From: Glycomyces salinus
GTDB lineage: Bacteria; Actinomycetota; Actinomycetes; Mycobacteriales; Micromonosporaceae
Direction of reading: 5' to 3'
DNA length: 34,643 nucleotides
Assembly (NCBI RefSeq): GCF_016428645.1
Contig: NZ_JAELXW010000092.1
Coordinates: 1-34,643 of the forward strand
Shown: piece by piece, positions 1 through 6,499 of the stretch
Numbering within the stretch: position 1 is the stretch's first letter
How the letters are laid out: each line of letters opens with the position of its first letter
Translations under genes and position numbers: made by a program
The notes under the pieces: generated by a model
The model's database searches: none
The model's input: only the letters and a program-made list of their open reading frames with translations
What the model was told of the DNA's origin: nothing

Positions 1-10
1 GGTGAAAAGT

Positions 11-1111
11 TCATGCCGATTCGCGGACGACGATCCTCGTGCCGAGGATTGTCACCAGCGGCCCGGCCTCCTCGCCGCGGATGCGGCCGCACAGCAGGCG
101 GGCCATCTCGCGGCCCATCGTCTCGGTCGGCTGGTGCACCGTAGTCAGCGGCGGCTCGGCGACCTCCGCCAGCGGCGAGTCGTCGAAGCCGATCAGCGCC
201 AGGTCCTCGGGAACCCTGATGCCGCGATCGCGGGCGACCCGCAGGGTCGCGGTCGCCAGCGGGTCCGAGGCGGCGAAGACCGCGTCGAGGCCCTCGGCCT
301 GGTCGAACAGCCGCCGCGCGGCCTTGATGCCGCTGGCCTCGTCGAAGCCCTCGGCGAACGCCACCAGGCCCTCCTCGACCGGCAGCCGGCTCCCGCGCAG
401 GCCGTCGCGGTAGCCGTTGAGGCGGTCCACGCCGACCTGCATGTCCTGCGGGCCGGCGATGATCCCGATCCGCTTGTGGCCCTTCTCCGCCAGGTACTCC
501 ACGGCCTGGCGCGCCCCCGACCGGTTGTCGCAGTCGACGTAGGCGGCCGGGTTGAGGTCGCTGGGCGTGCCGCACAGCACGATCGGGATCCCCGAATCCT
601 CCAGGCGCGTCGGCAGCGGGTCGCCGGAGTGGCTGGAGACCATCATGACCCCGTCGACGTGCCCGCTCATGAGATAGGACTCCAGCCGGGTCCGGTCCCC
701 GTCCTTCGGCGCGAACGTCAGCATCAGCCGCATGTTCTCGTCGGCCAGCTGCTCGGAGGCCCCGCGCAGGACGCCGGCGAAGAACGGCTCCCCCCACAGC
801 CACTCCTGCGACTCGGTCACCACCAGCGCGACGGTGTCGGTCCGCTGGGTCACCAGCGTCCTGGCCGCCTGGTTCGGGACGTAGCCCAGCTCCTTGATCG
901 CGGCCAGCACCGCCGTCCGGGTGTCCTCGGCGACCTTGGGAGAGCCGTTGATGACGCGTGAGACCGTCCCCCGACCGACCCCGGCGTGGCGCGCCACGGT
1001 GTCCAGGGTCGGACGTCCGGCGCTGCGGCCGCGCCGCTTGCGCGCTCCATCGGACTGGGGCGCGGTCTGGGCCCGGTCCGCGCCGCGGTCGTCAGATCGG
1101 GTGTCGGTCAT
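11..1111 (-). CDS. cebR: LacI-family regulator, CebR-like repressor of cellulose/cellobiose genes
   Basis: The 366-aa protein has a LacI-type helix-turn-helix at about residues 32-80 (TLDTVARHAGVGRGTVSRVING), then a periplasmic-binding-like sensor domain to the C-terminus, ending in the family's TTVHQP and IGFDDSPLAE segments. It is full length for the family. The ATG at 1109-1111 lies 31 nt after bglC on the same strand, so it is probably the last gene of the ceb operon. In Streptomyces, CebR binds a 14-bp palindrome (TGGGAGCGCTCCCA) and is released by cellobiose or cello-oligosaccharides. Three near-matches to that box lie in the cebE/GH48 divergent region at 6128-6457, which supports the CebR assignment over a generic LacI regulator. 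No match is visible directly in front of cebR, so it is probably autoregulated only through the operon promoter. Confidence 0.9.
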   Translation of the reverse strand: MTDTRSDDRGADRAQTAPQSDGARKRRGRSAGRPTLDTVARHAGVGRGTVSRVINGSPKVAEDTRTAVLAAIKELGYVPNQAARTLVTQRTDTVALVVTESQEWLWGEPFFAGVLRGASEQLADENMRLMLTFAPKDGDRTRLESYLMSGHVDGVMMVSSHSGDPLPTRLEDSGIPIVLCGTPSDLNPAAYVDCDNRSGARQAVEYLAEKGHKRIGIIAGPQDMQVGVDRLNGYRDGLRGSRLPVEEGLVAFAEGFDEASGIKAARRLFDQAEGLDAVFAASDPLATATLRVARDRGIRVPEDLALIGFDDSPLAEVAEPPLTTVHQPTETMGREMARLLCGRIRGEEAGPLVTILGTRIVVRESA

Positions 1112-1142
1112 CGTGCATCACCTCGGGCTTTGTAGCGTGATC

Positions 1143-2597
1143 TTATTCTGCCTCACGGTTCGAGCGTGCCTGTCGCACCAGGTCGCCGTACCATTTGCCC
1201 GAATCCTTGAAATAGCGCCTACCGGTCTCGAAGTCGACGTACACCAGGCCGAATCGCTTGGTGTACCCCCAGGCCCACTCGAAATTGTCGGCCAGTGACC
1301 AGGCGAAATACCCGATCAGGGGCACTCCCTCGTCGATGGCGTCGGCGCAGGCGGCCACGTGGTCGCGAACATAGTCGAGTCGCTCGGAGTCGGCCACTTG
1401 GCCGTCCAGGAGCTTGTCGGGGAACGCCGCGCCGTTCTCGGTGACCGCCAGCTTCACGCCCGGGTAATTGTCATGCAAACGTTTCAAGGTGTCGGTCAGG
1501 CCCGCCGGGGCGATCTCCCAGCCCATGTCCGTCTGCGGCAGCCCGGTGGTGACGAACCCGACGTGGTCGTTGGCCGGCCACGCCGAGTCCGAGTCGGTCG
1601 GGGCGGCCGAGGCCGAGACCGATCCGCCGTCGGCGCCGGTCACGGTGAACTGGCTGTAGAAGTTCACCGACAGGATGTCGAGGGGCTGGTTGATCAGCTC
1701 CATGTCGCCGACCTCGATGAACGAGAAGTCGGTGACCGCGCCGAAGTCGTCGAGCACGTCCTCGGGGTAGCGGCCCTTGAGGGCGGCGTCGGTGAAGAAC
1801 CGGTTCTGGACCCCGTCGATGCGGCGGGCCGCGTCCACGTCGACCGGCGCGTCACTGGCGGCGTACACCGGGTAGAAGTTGAGCCCGATGCTGGTCTTGG
1901 CCTCGGGGTCGGCCTCCTTGATCGCCTGGGCGGCCAGCCCGTGGGCGACCATGAGGTGGTGCGCCGCCGCGATCGAGGCGGCCGGCTCCCTCCGACCGGG
2001 CGCGTGCTCGCCGGAGGAGTAGCCCAGGAACGCCGCGCACCACGGCTCGTTGACCGTGATCCAGTGCTTGACCCGGTCGCCGAGCGCCTCGTGGGCGGCC
2101 GCGGCGAACTCCCCGAACCGCTCTGCGGTGTCCCGCTTGGGCCAGCCGCCGGCGTTCTCCAGCGCCTGCGGCAGGTCCCAGTGGTAGAGGGTCACCCACG
2201 GGGTGACCCCGGCTTCGAGCAGCGCGTCGACCAGCGCCGAGTAGTAGGCGATGCCGGCGGCGTTGACCCGGCCCCCGCCCTCGGGCATGATCCGGGGCCA
2301 GGACAGGGAGAACCGGTAGGCGTTGAGCCCCATCTCCTTGACCAGGGCCACGTCGCCCTCGATGTTGCGGTAGGAGTCGATGGCGGTGTCGCCGTTGGAG
2401 CCGTCGACGACCCTTCCCGGTTCGGCCACGAACGTGTCCCAGATGGAACTGCCGCGCCCGTCGGTCGAGGTCGCCCCCTCTACCTGGTATGACGAGGTCG
2501 CCGCTCCCCAGGAGAAGCCGGAGGGGAACCTGGAGGCGAGTGGGGCCGAGCCGTCGTCCCCCGCGCCGTTCGCCGCGGTGTCGTTGTCGATGGTCAT
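1143..2597 (-). CDS. bglC: GH1 beta-glucosidase (cytoplasmic cellobiose hydrolase)
   Basis: This 484-aa GH1 family TIM-barrel hydrolase has its acid/base Glu at residue 184 in TVNEPW and its nucleophile Glu at 387 in VTENG. The N-terminal FSWGAATSSYQVEG motif and the C-terminal WSLADNFEWAWGY motif are intact. There is no signal peptide, so it acts in the cytoplasm on imported cellobiose or cello-oligosaccharides, releasing glucose. The chosen ATG at 2595-2597 overlaps the cebG stop as ATGA, implying translational coupling; the open frame upstream of it is only the shadow of cebG. It corresponds to BglC of the Streptomyces ceb cluster, where the same order cebEFG-bglC is found. Substrate specificity is inferred from the neighbours. 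Confidence 0.95.
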   Translation of the reverse strand: MTIDNDTAANGAGDDGSAPLASRFPSGFSWGAATSSYQVEGATSTDGRGSSIWDTFVAEPGRVVDGSNGDTAIDSYRNIEGDVALVKEMGLNAYRFSLSWPRIMPEGGGRVNAAGIAYYSALVDALLEAGVTPWVTLYHWDLPQALENAGGWPKRDTAERFGEFAAAAHEALGDRVKHWITVNEPWCAAFLGYSSGEHAPGRREPAASIAAAHHLMVAHGLAAQAIKEADPEAKTSIGLNFYPVYAASDAPVDVDAARRIDGVQNRFFTDAALKGRYPEDVLDDFGAVTDFSFIEVGDMELINQPLDILSVNFYSQFTVTGADGGSVSASAAPTDSDSAWPANDHVGFVTTGLPQTDMGWEIAPAGLTDTLKRLHDNYPGVKLAVTENGAAFPDKLLDGQVADSERLDYVRDHVAACADAIDEGVPLIGYFAWSLADNFEWAWGYTKRFGLVYVDFETGRRYFKDSGKWYGDLVRQARSNREAE

Positions 2598-3520
2598 TGT
2601 TTGGTGGAACCTTCCATGATGCCGCTGACGATCTGCCGTCCGAAGATGACGAACAGGATCGCGATGGGGATGATCGAAATCAACGTGCCGGTGAACACCA
2701 TCGACAGGTCGGTGGTGTAGAGGCCGATGGAGATCTGCCGGATCGCCATCTGGATCGTCGGGGTCTCGGTGCCCAGCACCAGGAACGGCCACAGGAACTC
2801 GTTCCAATTGAGCATGAAGGTGAGCAGGCCGAGGACGACCATGCCCGGCCGCAGGGCGGGGAGCACGATCTGCCACCAGATCCGGAGGGTGGAGGCCCCG
2901 TCGACGCGGGCGGCCTCGATGAGCTCGTCGGGCACGGACTGGAGAGTGTACTGCCGCATCAGGAAGATGCCGAAGCCGTTGACCAGGAAGGGCAGGATGG
3001 CGGCCTGGTAGGTGTCGAGCCACTCCAGCTCGACCATGATCAGATACAGCGGGACCAGGCCGAGGTGCTGGAGCGGCACCATCATCGTGGCGAGGACGAT
3101 TCCCATCATCAGGCGGGCGCCGCGGAACCGGAGCTTGGCGAATGCGAACCCGGCCAGTGTGGAGATGAGGACCACCGAGACGGTGACGGTGCCGGTGATG
3201 ATGATCGAGTTGACGAGGCCGTCGATGAGCCTGGAGGCAGGATCGTTCAGCGCGCGTTCGATGTTGGCGCCGAGGTTGCCGCCGGGGAGGAGCGCCGGCG
3301 GGAACTTGGCGGCGTCCGAGGTCGTCCGGGAGGCGATGACGATCATCCAGTACAGCGGGAAGATCGACAGCACGATGACGCCGACGAGCCCGATGCGGGT
3401 CATCACGGTCGGCTGGAGGATCTTTGCGCTGGAGCCGCCCGAGGACCGGTTGGAGGGCCTGCGCGGACCGGTCGACTCGGAGTCGTTCTGCTGAGCGGGA
3501 GGTTTGAGGACGGTGCTCAT
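2594..3520 (-). CDS. cebG: cellobiose ABC transporter permease CebG
   Basis: The 308-aa inner-membrane permease belongs to the MalG-type (carbohydrate uptake CUT1) family. A short Pro/Ser-rich cytoplasmic leader is followed by six predicted membrane segments. The EAA loop that contacts the ATPase reads EAARVDGASTLRIWWQIVLP. The start is the ATG at 3518-3520, which overlaps the end of cebF by 4 nt (ATGA), and its stop overlaps bglC in the same way, so cebF, cebG and bglC are tightly coupled. No ATPase gene lies nearby. In streptomycetes the ceb permeases share a multitask ATPase (MsiK) encoded elsewhere, and the same is likely here. The sugar specificity is inferred from CebE, BglC and CebR. 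Confidence 0.93.
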   Translation of the reverse strand: MSTVLKPPAQQNDSESTGPRRPSNRSSGGSSAKILQPTVMTRIGLVGVIVLSIFPLYWMIVIASRTTSDAAKFPPALLPGGNLGANIERALNDPASRLIDGLVNSIIITGTVTVSVVLISTLAGFAFAKLRFRGARLMMGIVLATMMVPLQHLGLVPLYLIMVELEWLDTYQAAILPFLVNGFGIFLMRQYTLQSVPDELIEAARVDGASTLRIWWQIVLPALRPGMVVLGLLTFMLNWNEFLWPFLVLGTETPTIQMAIRQISIGLYTTDLSMVFTGTLISIIPIAILFVIFGRQIVSGIMEGSTKQ

Positions 3521-4464
3521 TTGTTCCCCTGGAGGCGGTTGACGATCAGGTAGCTCGTACCTGCGACGGCGAGGATGACGATGAACAGCAGCCAGCCCGC
3601 CGCCGAGGACATGCCGTAGTTGCCGTGGGTCCGCAGCAGGTCGATCAGGACCATCGAGGTGGTCTGGAACTGGCCGTCGGTGCCGCCGCCGAAGCGGCCG
3701 GAGTCGAACATCATCGGCTCGACGAAGAGCATCATGCCGCCCACCGAGGACATGAAGGTGATGAAGATGATGACCGGCTTGATCTGCGGGATCGTGATCT
3801 GCCAGAACTGCTGCCTCGGGCTGGCGCCGTCGAGCGCCGCGGCCTCGTAGAGCTGCTTGGGAATGGTCTGCATGGCGGCCAGGAGGATCAGTGCGTTGTA
3901 GCCCATCCAGCGCCAGTCGACCATGGACGACACCGCCAGCCAGGAGCCGAACCGCGAGGCCCGCCAGTCGATGTTCTCGACGCCGAAAACGCCGAGGAAG
4001 CCGTTGATCATGCCGTACTCCTGCCCCCACAGACGCGCGAAGATCACGCCGACGGCCACCACGGAGGTGACGATGGGCACGAGCACGAGCATGCGCCAGG
4101 TCAATCGGGCGCGCATCCGCTTGTTCAGCGCGTTGGCCACCAGGAGGGCCACGATGAGCTGGGGGACGGTGGCCAGGACGAACATGCCGAGCGTATTGAC
4201 GACCGAGTTGAGGAAGCGGTCGTACTCGAACAGCAGGAACTGGTAGTTGTCGAGGCCGACGAAGGTCTTCTCGGGGCTGCGGGTGCTCCACTCGTGGAGC
4301 GAGGCGTACACGGTGTACCCCATCGGGAACAGCCCGAACGCCGCGAACAGCAGGAAGAACGGCGCCACCAGAAAATACGGGACGCCTTTGATGTCGAACT
4401 TGTGGAGCCGCTCGCGCCAGCCGGGACGGCTGGGTGCGGGGCGCTGGGCTAGGGCGGTGGTCAT
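3517..4464 (-). CDS. cebF: cellobiose ABC transporter permease CebF
   Basis: The 315-aa inner-membrane permease is of the MalF/CUT1 type. Six membrane helices can be seen, beginning with YFLVAPFFLLFAAFGLFPMGY at about residues 30-50. The EAA motif EAAALDGASPRQQFWQITIP is intact. The ATG at 4462-4464 was chosen because a GAGAGGA ribosome-binding site sits just upstream and because homologues start near a short basic leader; the longer open frame upstream runs through a hairpin-rich intercistronic spacer. It forms the transmembrane heterodimer with CebG and receives sugar from the CebE lipoprotein. The 195-nt gap to cebE contains a stable hairpin that probably lowers its expression relative to cebE. 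Confidence 0.93.
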   Translation of the reverse strand: MTTALAQRPAPSRPGWRERLHKFDIKGVPYFLVAPFFLLFAAFGLFPMGYTVYASLHEWSTRSPEKTFVGLDNYQFLLFEYDRFLNSVVNTLGMFVLATVPQLIVALLVANALNKRMRARLTWRMLVLVPIVTSVVAVGVIFARLWGQEYGMINGFLGVFGVENIDWRASRFGSWLAVSSMVDWRWMGYNALILLAAMQTIPKQLYEAAALDGASPRQQFWQITIPQIKPVIIFITFMSSVGGMMLFVEPMMFDSGRFGGGTDGQFQTTSMVLIDLLRTHGNYGMSSAAGWLLFIVILAVAGTSYLIVNRLQGNK

Positions 4465-4558
4465 GGTTCCTCTCTCGGTCCGAAGGAGCCGGCCCGCCGC
4501 GGGTTGGGGCGCGACGAGCCGGCACGGCGCCGGGACCGCCGGCCCCTTCTGGGGAGTG

Positions 4559-4575
4559 CCTTCATCGGATGAAGG
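4559..4575. repeat. 17-bp perfect inverted repeat between cebE and cebF
   Basis: CCTTCATC-G-GATGAAGG is an 8-bp perfect inverted repeat around a single base, located in the cebE-cebF spacer. It could be a second RNA hairpin or a protein-binding site. It does not match the CebR box, and no function is assigned. Confidence 0.35.
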
Positions 4576-4613
4576 AGCCGGCCGACCGGTGCGGGAACGT
4601 CGCCGAAGGAGTG

Positions 4614-4642
4614 GGGAGCGGTGCCTGGGGATCACCGCTCCC
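4614..4642 (-). terminator. intercistronic hairpin after cebE (partial terminator or mRNA stabiliser)
   Basis: A perfect 10-bp stem (GGGAGCGGTG paired with CACCGCTCCC) with a 9-nt loop lies 18 nt past the cebE stop and well before cebF. There is no U-tract. Hairpins in this position in sugar ABC operons commonly keep the binding-protein mRNA in excess over the permeases. That role is inferred here. Confidence 0.55.
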
Positions 4643-4659
4643 TGCGGCGACGATCGGCG

Positions 4660-5988
4660 CTAGCCTCCGAGCTGCACCGCGTTCTCGGCTTCGGAGTTGA
4701 TGACGTCCCAGATCTCGTCGGCGCTGTAGGTGCCGTCGACCAGACCGTTGAGTGCGTTCTCGACCGCCCCCTTCACCGTCGGGTGCAGGGCGGAGTACTC
4801 CAGCGCCGGGAACTCGGCGACCGAGCCCGAGATGATCTCGGCGACCGGGGCGTCGTTGAAGTACTCGTTGGTGACGTCCATGACCTGCTCCTGACCCGCG
4901 AAGGTCGACGGGAACGGCCCGACGGCCTCGAAGACGGAGACCTGGTTCTCAGGCGAGGTCAGCCAGGCGGCGAGCTCGGCGGCCTCCTCGGGGTGCTGGC
5001 TCTGCGAGGGCACCAGCAGCCAGGAACCGCCCCAGTTGCCCGAGATGCCGGGCGCGGCGGCGAAGTCCCAGTTGCCGGCGTTGTCCTCGCCGGCGTTGCC
5101 CTCCACGACACCGAGCATCCAGGCCGGGCACGGCATGGTGGCGAAGCCGCCTTCGGCCTGGGCGGTCACCCACTCCTCGGACCAGGACGCGAAGGAGCCG
5201 ATGGCACCCATCTCCTGGAGCCCGATGATGGTGTCGACCGAGTCCTGCACGGCCGCGGAGTCGAGGGTCAGGTTGCCCTCGGCGTCGACGTACATCTGGC
5301 CGTCGCCCTGTCCGGCCAACTGCCCCAGCATCATGTTCTGCAACTGGGTGGGGCTGTCGAGGAAGGCGGCGTCGACGTCGGAGTCGACGAAGGTCTGGGC
5401 GGCGGTCTCGAAGCCGTCCCAGTCGGCCCAGGCCGCCGCGACCTCTTCGCGATCGGTGGGCAGGCCGGCCGCCTCGAACAGGTCGGTGCGGTAGCACATG
5501 CCCATGCCGCCGACATCGGTGCCGAATCCGGCGAGTTTGCCGTCGGCGGTGTGCCCGAGCTCCCACTTCCACTCCGGGTACTCCTCGGCGCGCGAGTCGT
5601 AGCCGTATTCGGAGAGGTCGGCCCAGTAGTCGCTCTGGGCCATCATCTGGGCCATCGCCTGCTCGTCCATCGCGATGACGTCGCCCGCGCCGGAGCCGGC
5701 CTGGAGCGCCGACTCGATCGCGGGGCGGAATTCCTGGTCGAAGTTGGTGCCGTCGCCTTCGAGCACGACGTCGATGTTCGGGTGCTCGGCCTCGTAGGCC
5801 TGCTCGGCTTCGATGTCGACGTAGCCGAGTGTGCCGAACATCTTGACGGTCAACTGGATCTTTTCGTCGCTGTCGCCGTTGCCGTTGCCGTCGCCGTCGC
5901 TGCCTCCGCTGCAGGCGGACAGCGCGAGTGCGCCGGCTGCGGCCACGGCAAGAGCCGCCCTGCCGCGGTGTCGGTTGAGGAGATGCAT
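4660..5988 (-). CDS. cebE: cellobiose/cello-oligosaccharide-binding lipoprotein CebE
   Basis: The 442-aa extracellular solute-binding protein belongs to the family-1 (sugar) binding proteins. A lipoprotein signal peptide ends in the lipobox LSAC with Cys26 as the lipidated residue, followed by a Gly/Ser/Asp-rich tether. The mature protein is strongly acidic. The ATG at 5986-5988 has a GGAAGGA ribosome-binding site about 11 nt upstream; the open frame extending to 6165 lacks such a site and would bury the signal peptide. It is anchored on the outer face of the membrane and delivers cello-oligosaccharides to CebF-CebG. It is the first gene of the operon, and a CebR-like box lies over its predicted transcription start. 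Another oligosaccharide as ligand cannot be excluded, but the bglC, cebR and GH48 context argues for cellobiose. Confidence 0.92.
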   Translation of the reverse strand: MHLLNRHRGRAALAVAAAGALALSACSGGSDGDGNGNGDSDEKIQLTVKMFGTLGYVDIEAEQAYEAEHPNIDVVLEGDGTNFDQEFRPAIESALQAGSGAGDVIAMDEQAMAQMMAQSDYWADLSEYGYDSRAEEYPEWKWELGHTADGKLAGFGTDVGGMGMCYRTDLFEAAGLPTDREEVAAAWADWDGFETAAQTFVDSDVDAAFLDSPTQLQNMMLGQLAGQGDGQMYVDAEGNLTLDSAAVQDSVDTIIGLQEMGAIGSFASWSEEWVTAQAEGGFATMPCPAWMLGVVEGNAGEDNAGNWDFAAAPGISGNWGGSWLLVPSQSQHPEEAAELAAWLTSPENQVSVFEAVGPFPSTFAGQEQVMDVTNEYFNDAPVAEIISGSVAEFPALEYSALHPTVKGAVENALNGLVDGTYSADEIWDVINSEAENAVQLGG

Positions 5989-6127
5989 CTTCTTGGTTTC
6001 CTTCCAGGCGCCGAGCGCCGTGTGTTCGGAGGGGCTTTCAGTAGTCGTCGCGGTACAAGAGGGGGTCGACCACCGGGGTCGAGGGGTCGGGCGGGGCCCG
6101 GCCGGGTTATCGGATTGGTTCATCGCT

Positions 6128-6141
6128 TGGGAGCGATACCA
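6128..6141. promoter_or_regulatory. CebR-like operator in front of cebE
   Basis: TGGGAGCGATACCA matches 12 of 14 positions of the known Streptomyces CebR box TGGGAGCGCTCCCA. It starts three bases downstream of the predicted cebE -10 element, covering the transcription start, as expected for repression. Confidence 0.75.
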
Positions 6142-6143
6142 GA

Positions 6144-6172
6144 AGCTTACGGGAGCGTGATGCACGACGCAA
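6144..6172 (-). promoter_or_regulatory. candidate cebEFG-bglC-cebR promoter
   Basis: On the minus strand TTGCGT (6172-6167), a 17-nt spacer and TAAGCT (6149-6144) form a plausible housekeeping-sigma promoter. The CebR-like box begins immediately downstream. The predicted leader to cebE is about 150 nt. Confidence 0.55.
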
Positions 6173-6335
6173 GTCCGGGTGTGGGAGCCGTTACCTGACG
6201 GTCATCCGGATGTTGCGGCAGAATAGATCGATGGTCATAAGTCTGTCGCTTTGATGGCGTTTGCTCAGGCCATTTAGCAGGAAATTTGTTGCCAAGCGAC
6301 GTGATGTCGCGCAGCATGTCTAATAAATTTAGAGA

Positions 6336-6351
6336 TGTCAATGTATTGACA
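6336..6351. promoter_or_regulatory. perfect inverted repeat TGTCAAT-GT-ATTGACA in the divergent ceb/GH48 region
   Basis: A 7-bp perfect inverted repeat with a 2-bp spacer lies in the AT-rich stretch between cebE and the GH48 gene. Its right arm contains TTGACA, usable as the -35 of the GH48 promoter, and its left arm is the same hexamer on the other strand. It may be an operator for a second regulator or simply two opposed -35 boxes; I found no good minus-strand -10. Confidence 0.4.
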
Positions 6352-6375
6352 TTGACTCTCAAGGCTTGCGAGGAT
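6346..6375 (+). promoter_or_regulatory. candidate GH48 cellulase promoter
   Basis: TTGACA at 6346-6351, an 18-nt spacer and GAGGAT at 6370-6375 resemble an actinobacterial vegetative promoter. The CebR-like box at 6380-6393 would cover the transcription start. A shifted pairing using TTGACT at 6352 is also possible. Confidence 0.5.
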
Positions 6376-6379
6376 GGCT

Positions 6380-6393
6380 TGGGAGCGCTTCCT
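6380..6393. promoter_or_regulatory. CebR-like operator 1 of the GH48 gene
   Basis: TGGGAGCGCTTCCT matches 12 of 14 positions of the CebR box and lies right after the predicted -10. Confidence 0.75.
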
Positions 6394-6443
6394 TGTCGGG
6401 GTCCGTTTCGTTCCACCCGCGTCATATGGGGCCATCGACTAGT

Positions 6444-6457
6444 TAACAGCGCTCCCA
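6444..6457. promoter_or_regulatory. CebR-like operator 2 of the GH48 gene
   Basis: TAACAGCGCTCCCA matches 11 of 14 positions of the CebR box, with a perfect right half (AGCGCTCCCA). It is 43 nt upstream of the GH48 start, in the leader, and could act as a roadblock site with operator 1. Confidence 0.6.
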
Positions 6458-6499
6458 TTTGAACCGGACATTTCACACCATCTCTCAGGAGAGACCAGC

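Noticed and set aside
6147-6165. GGGAGCG half-site near the cebE promoter as a fourth CebR box
   Set aside because: Only one half matches; the other half shows no similarity to the box.
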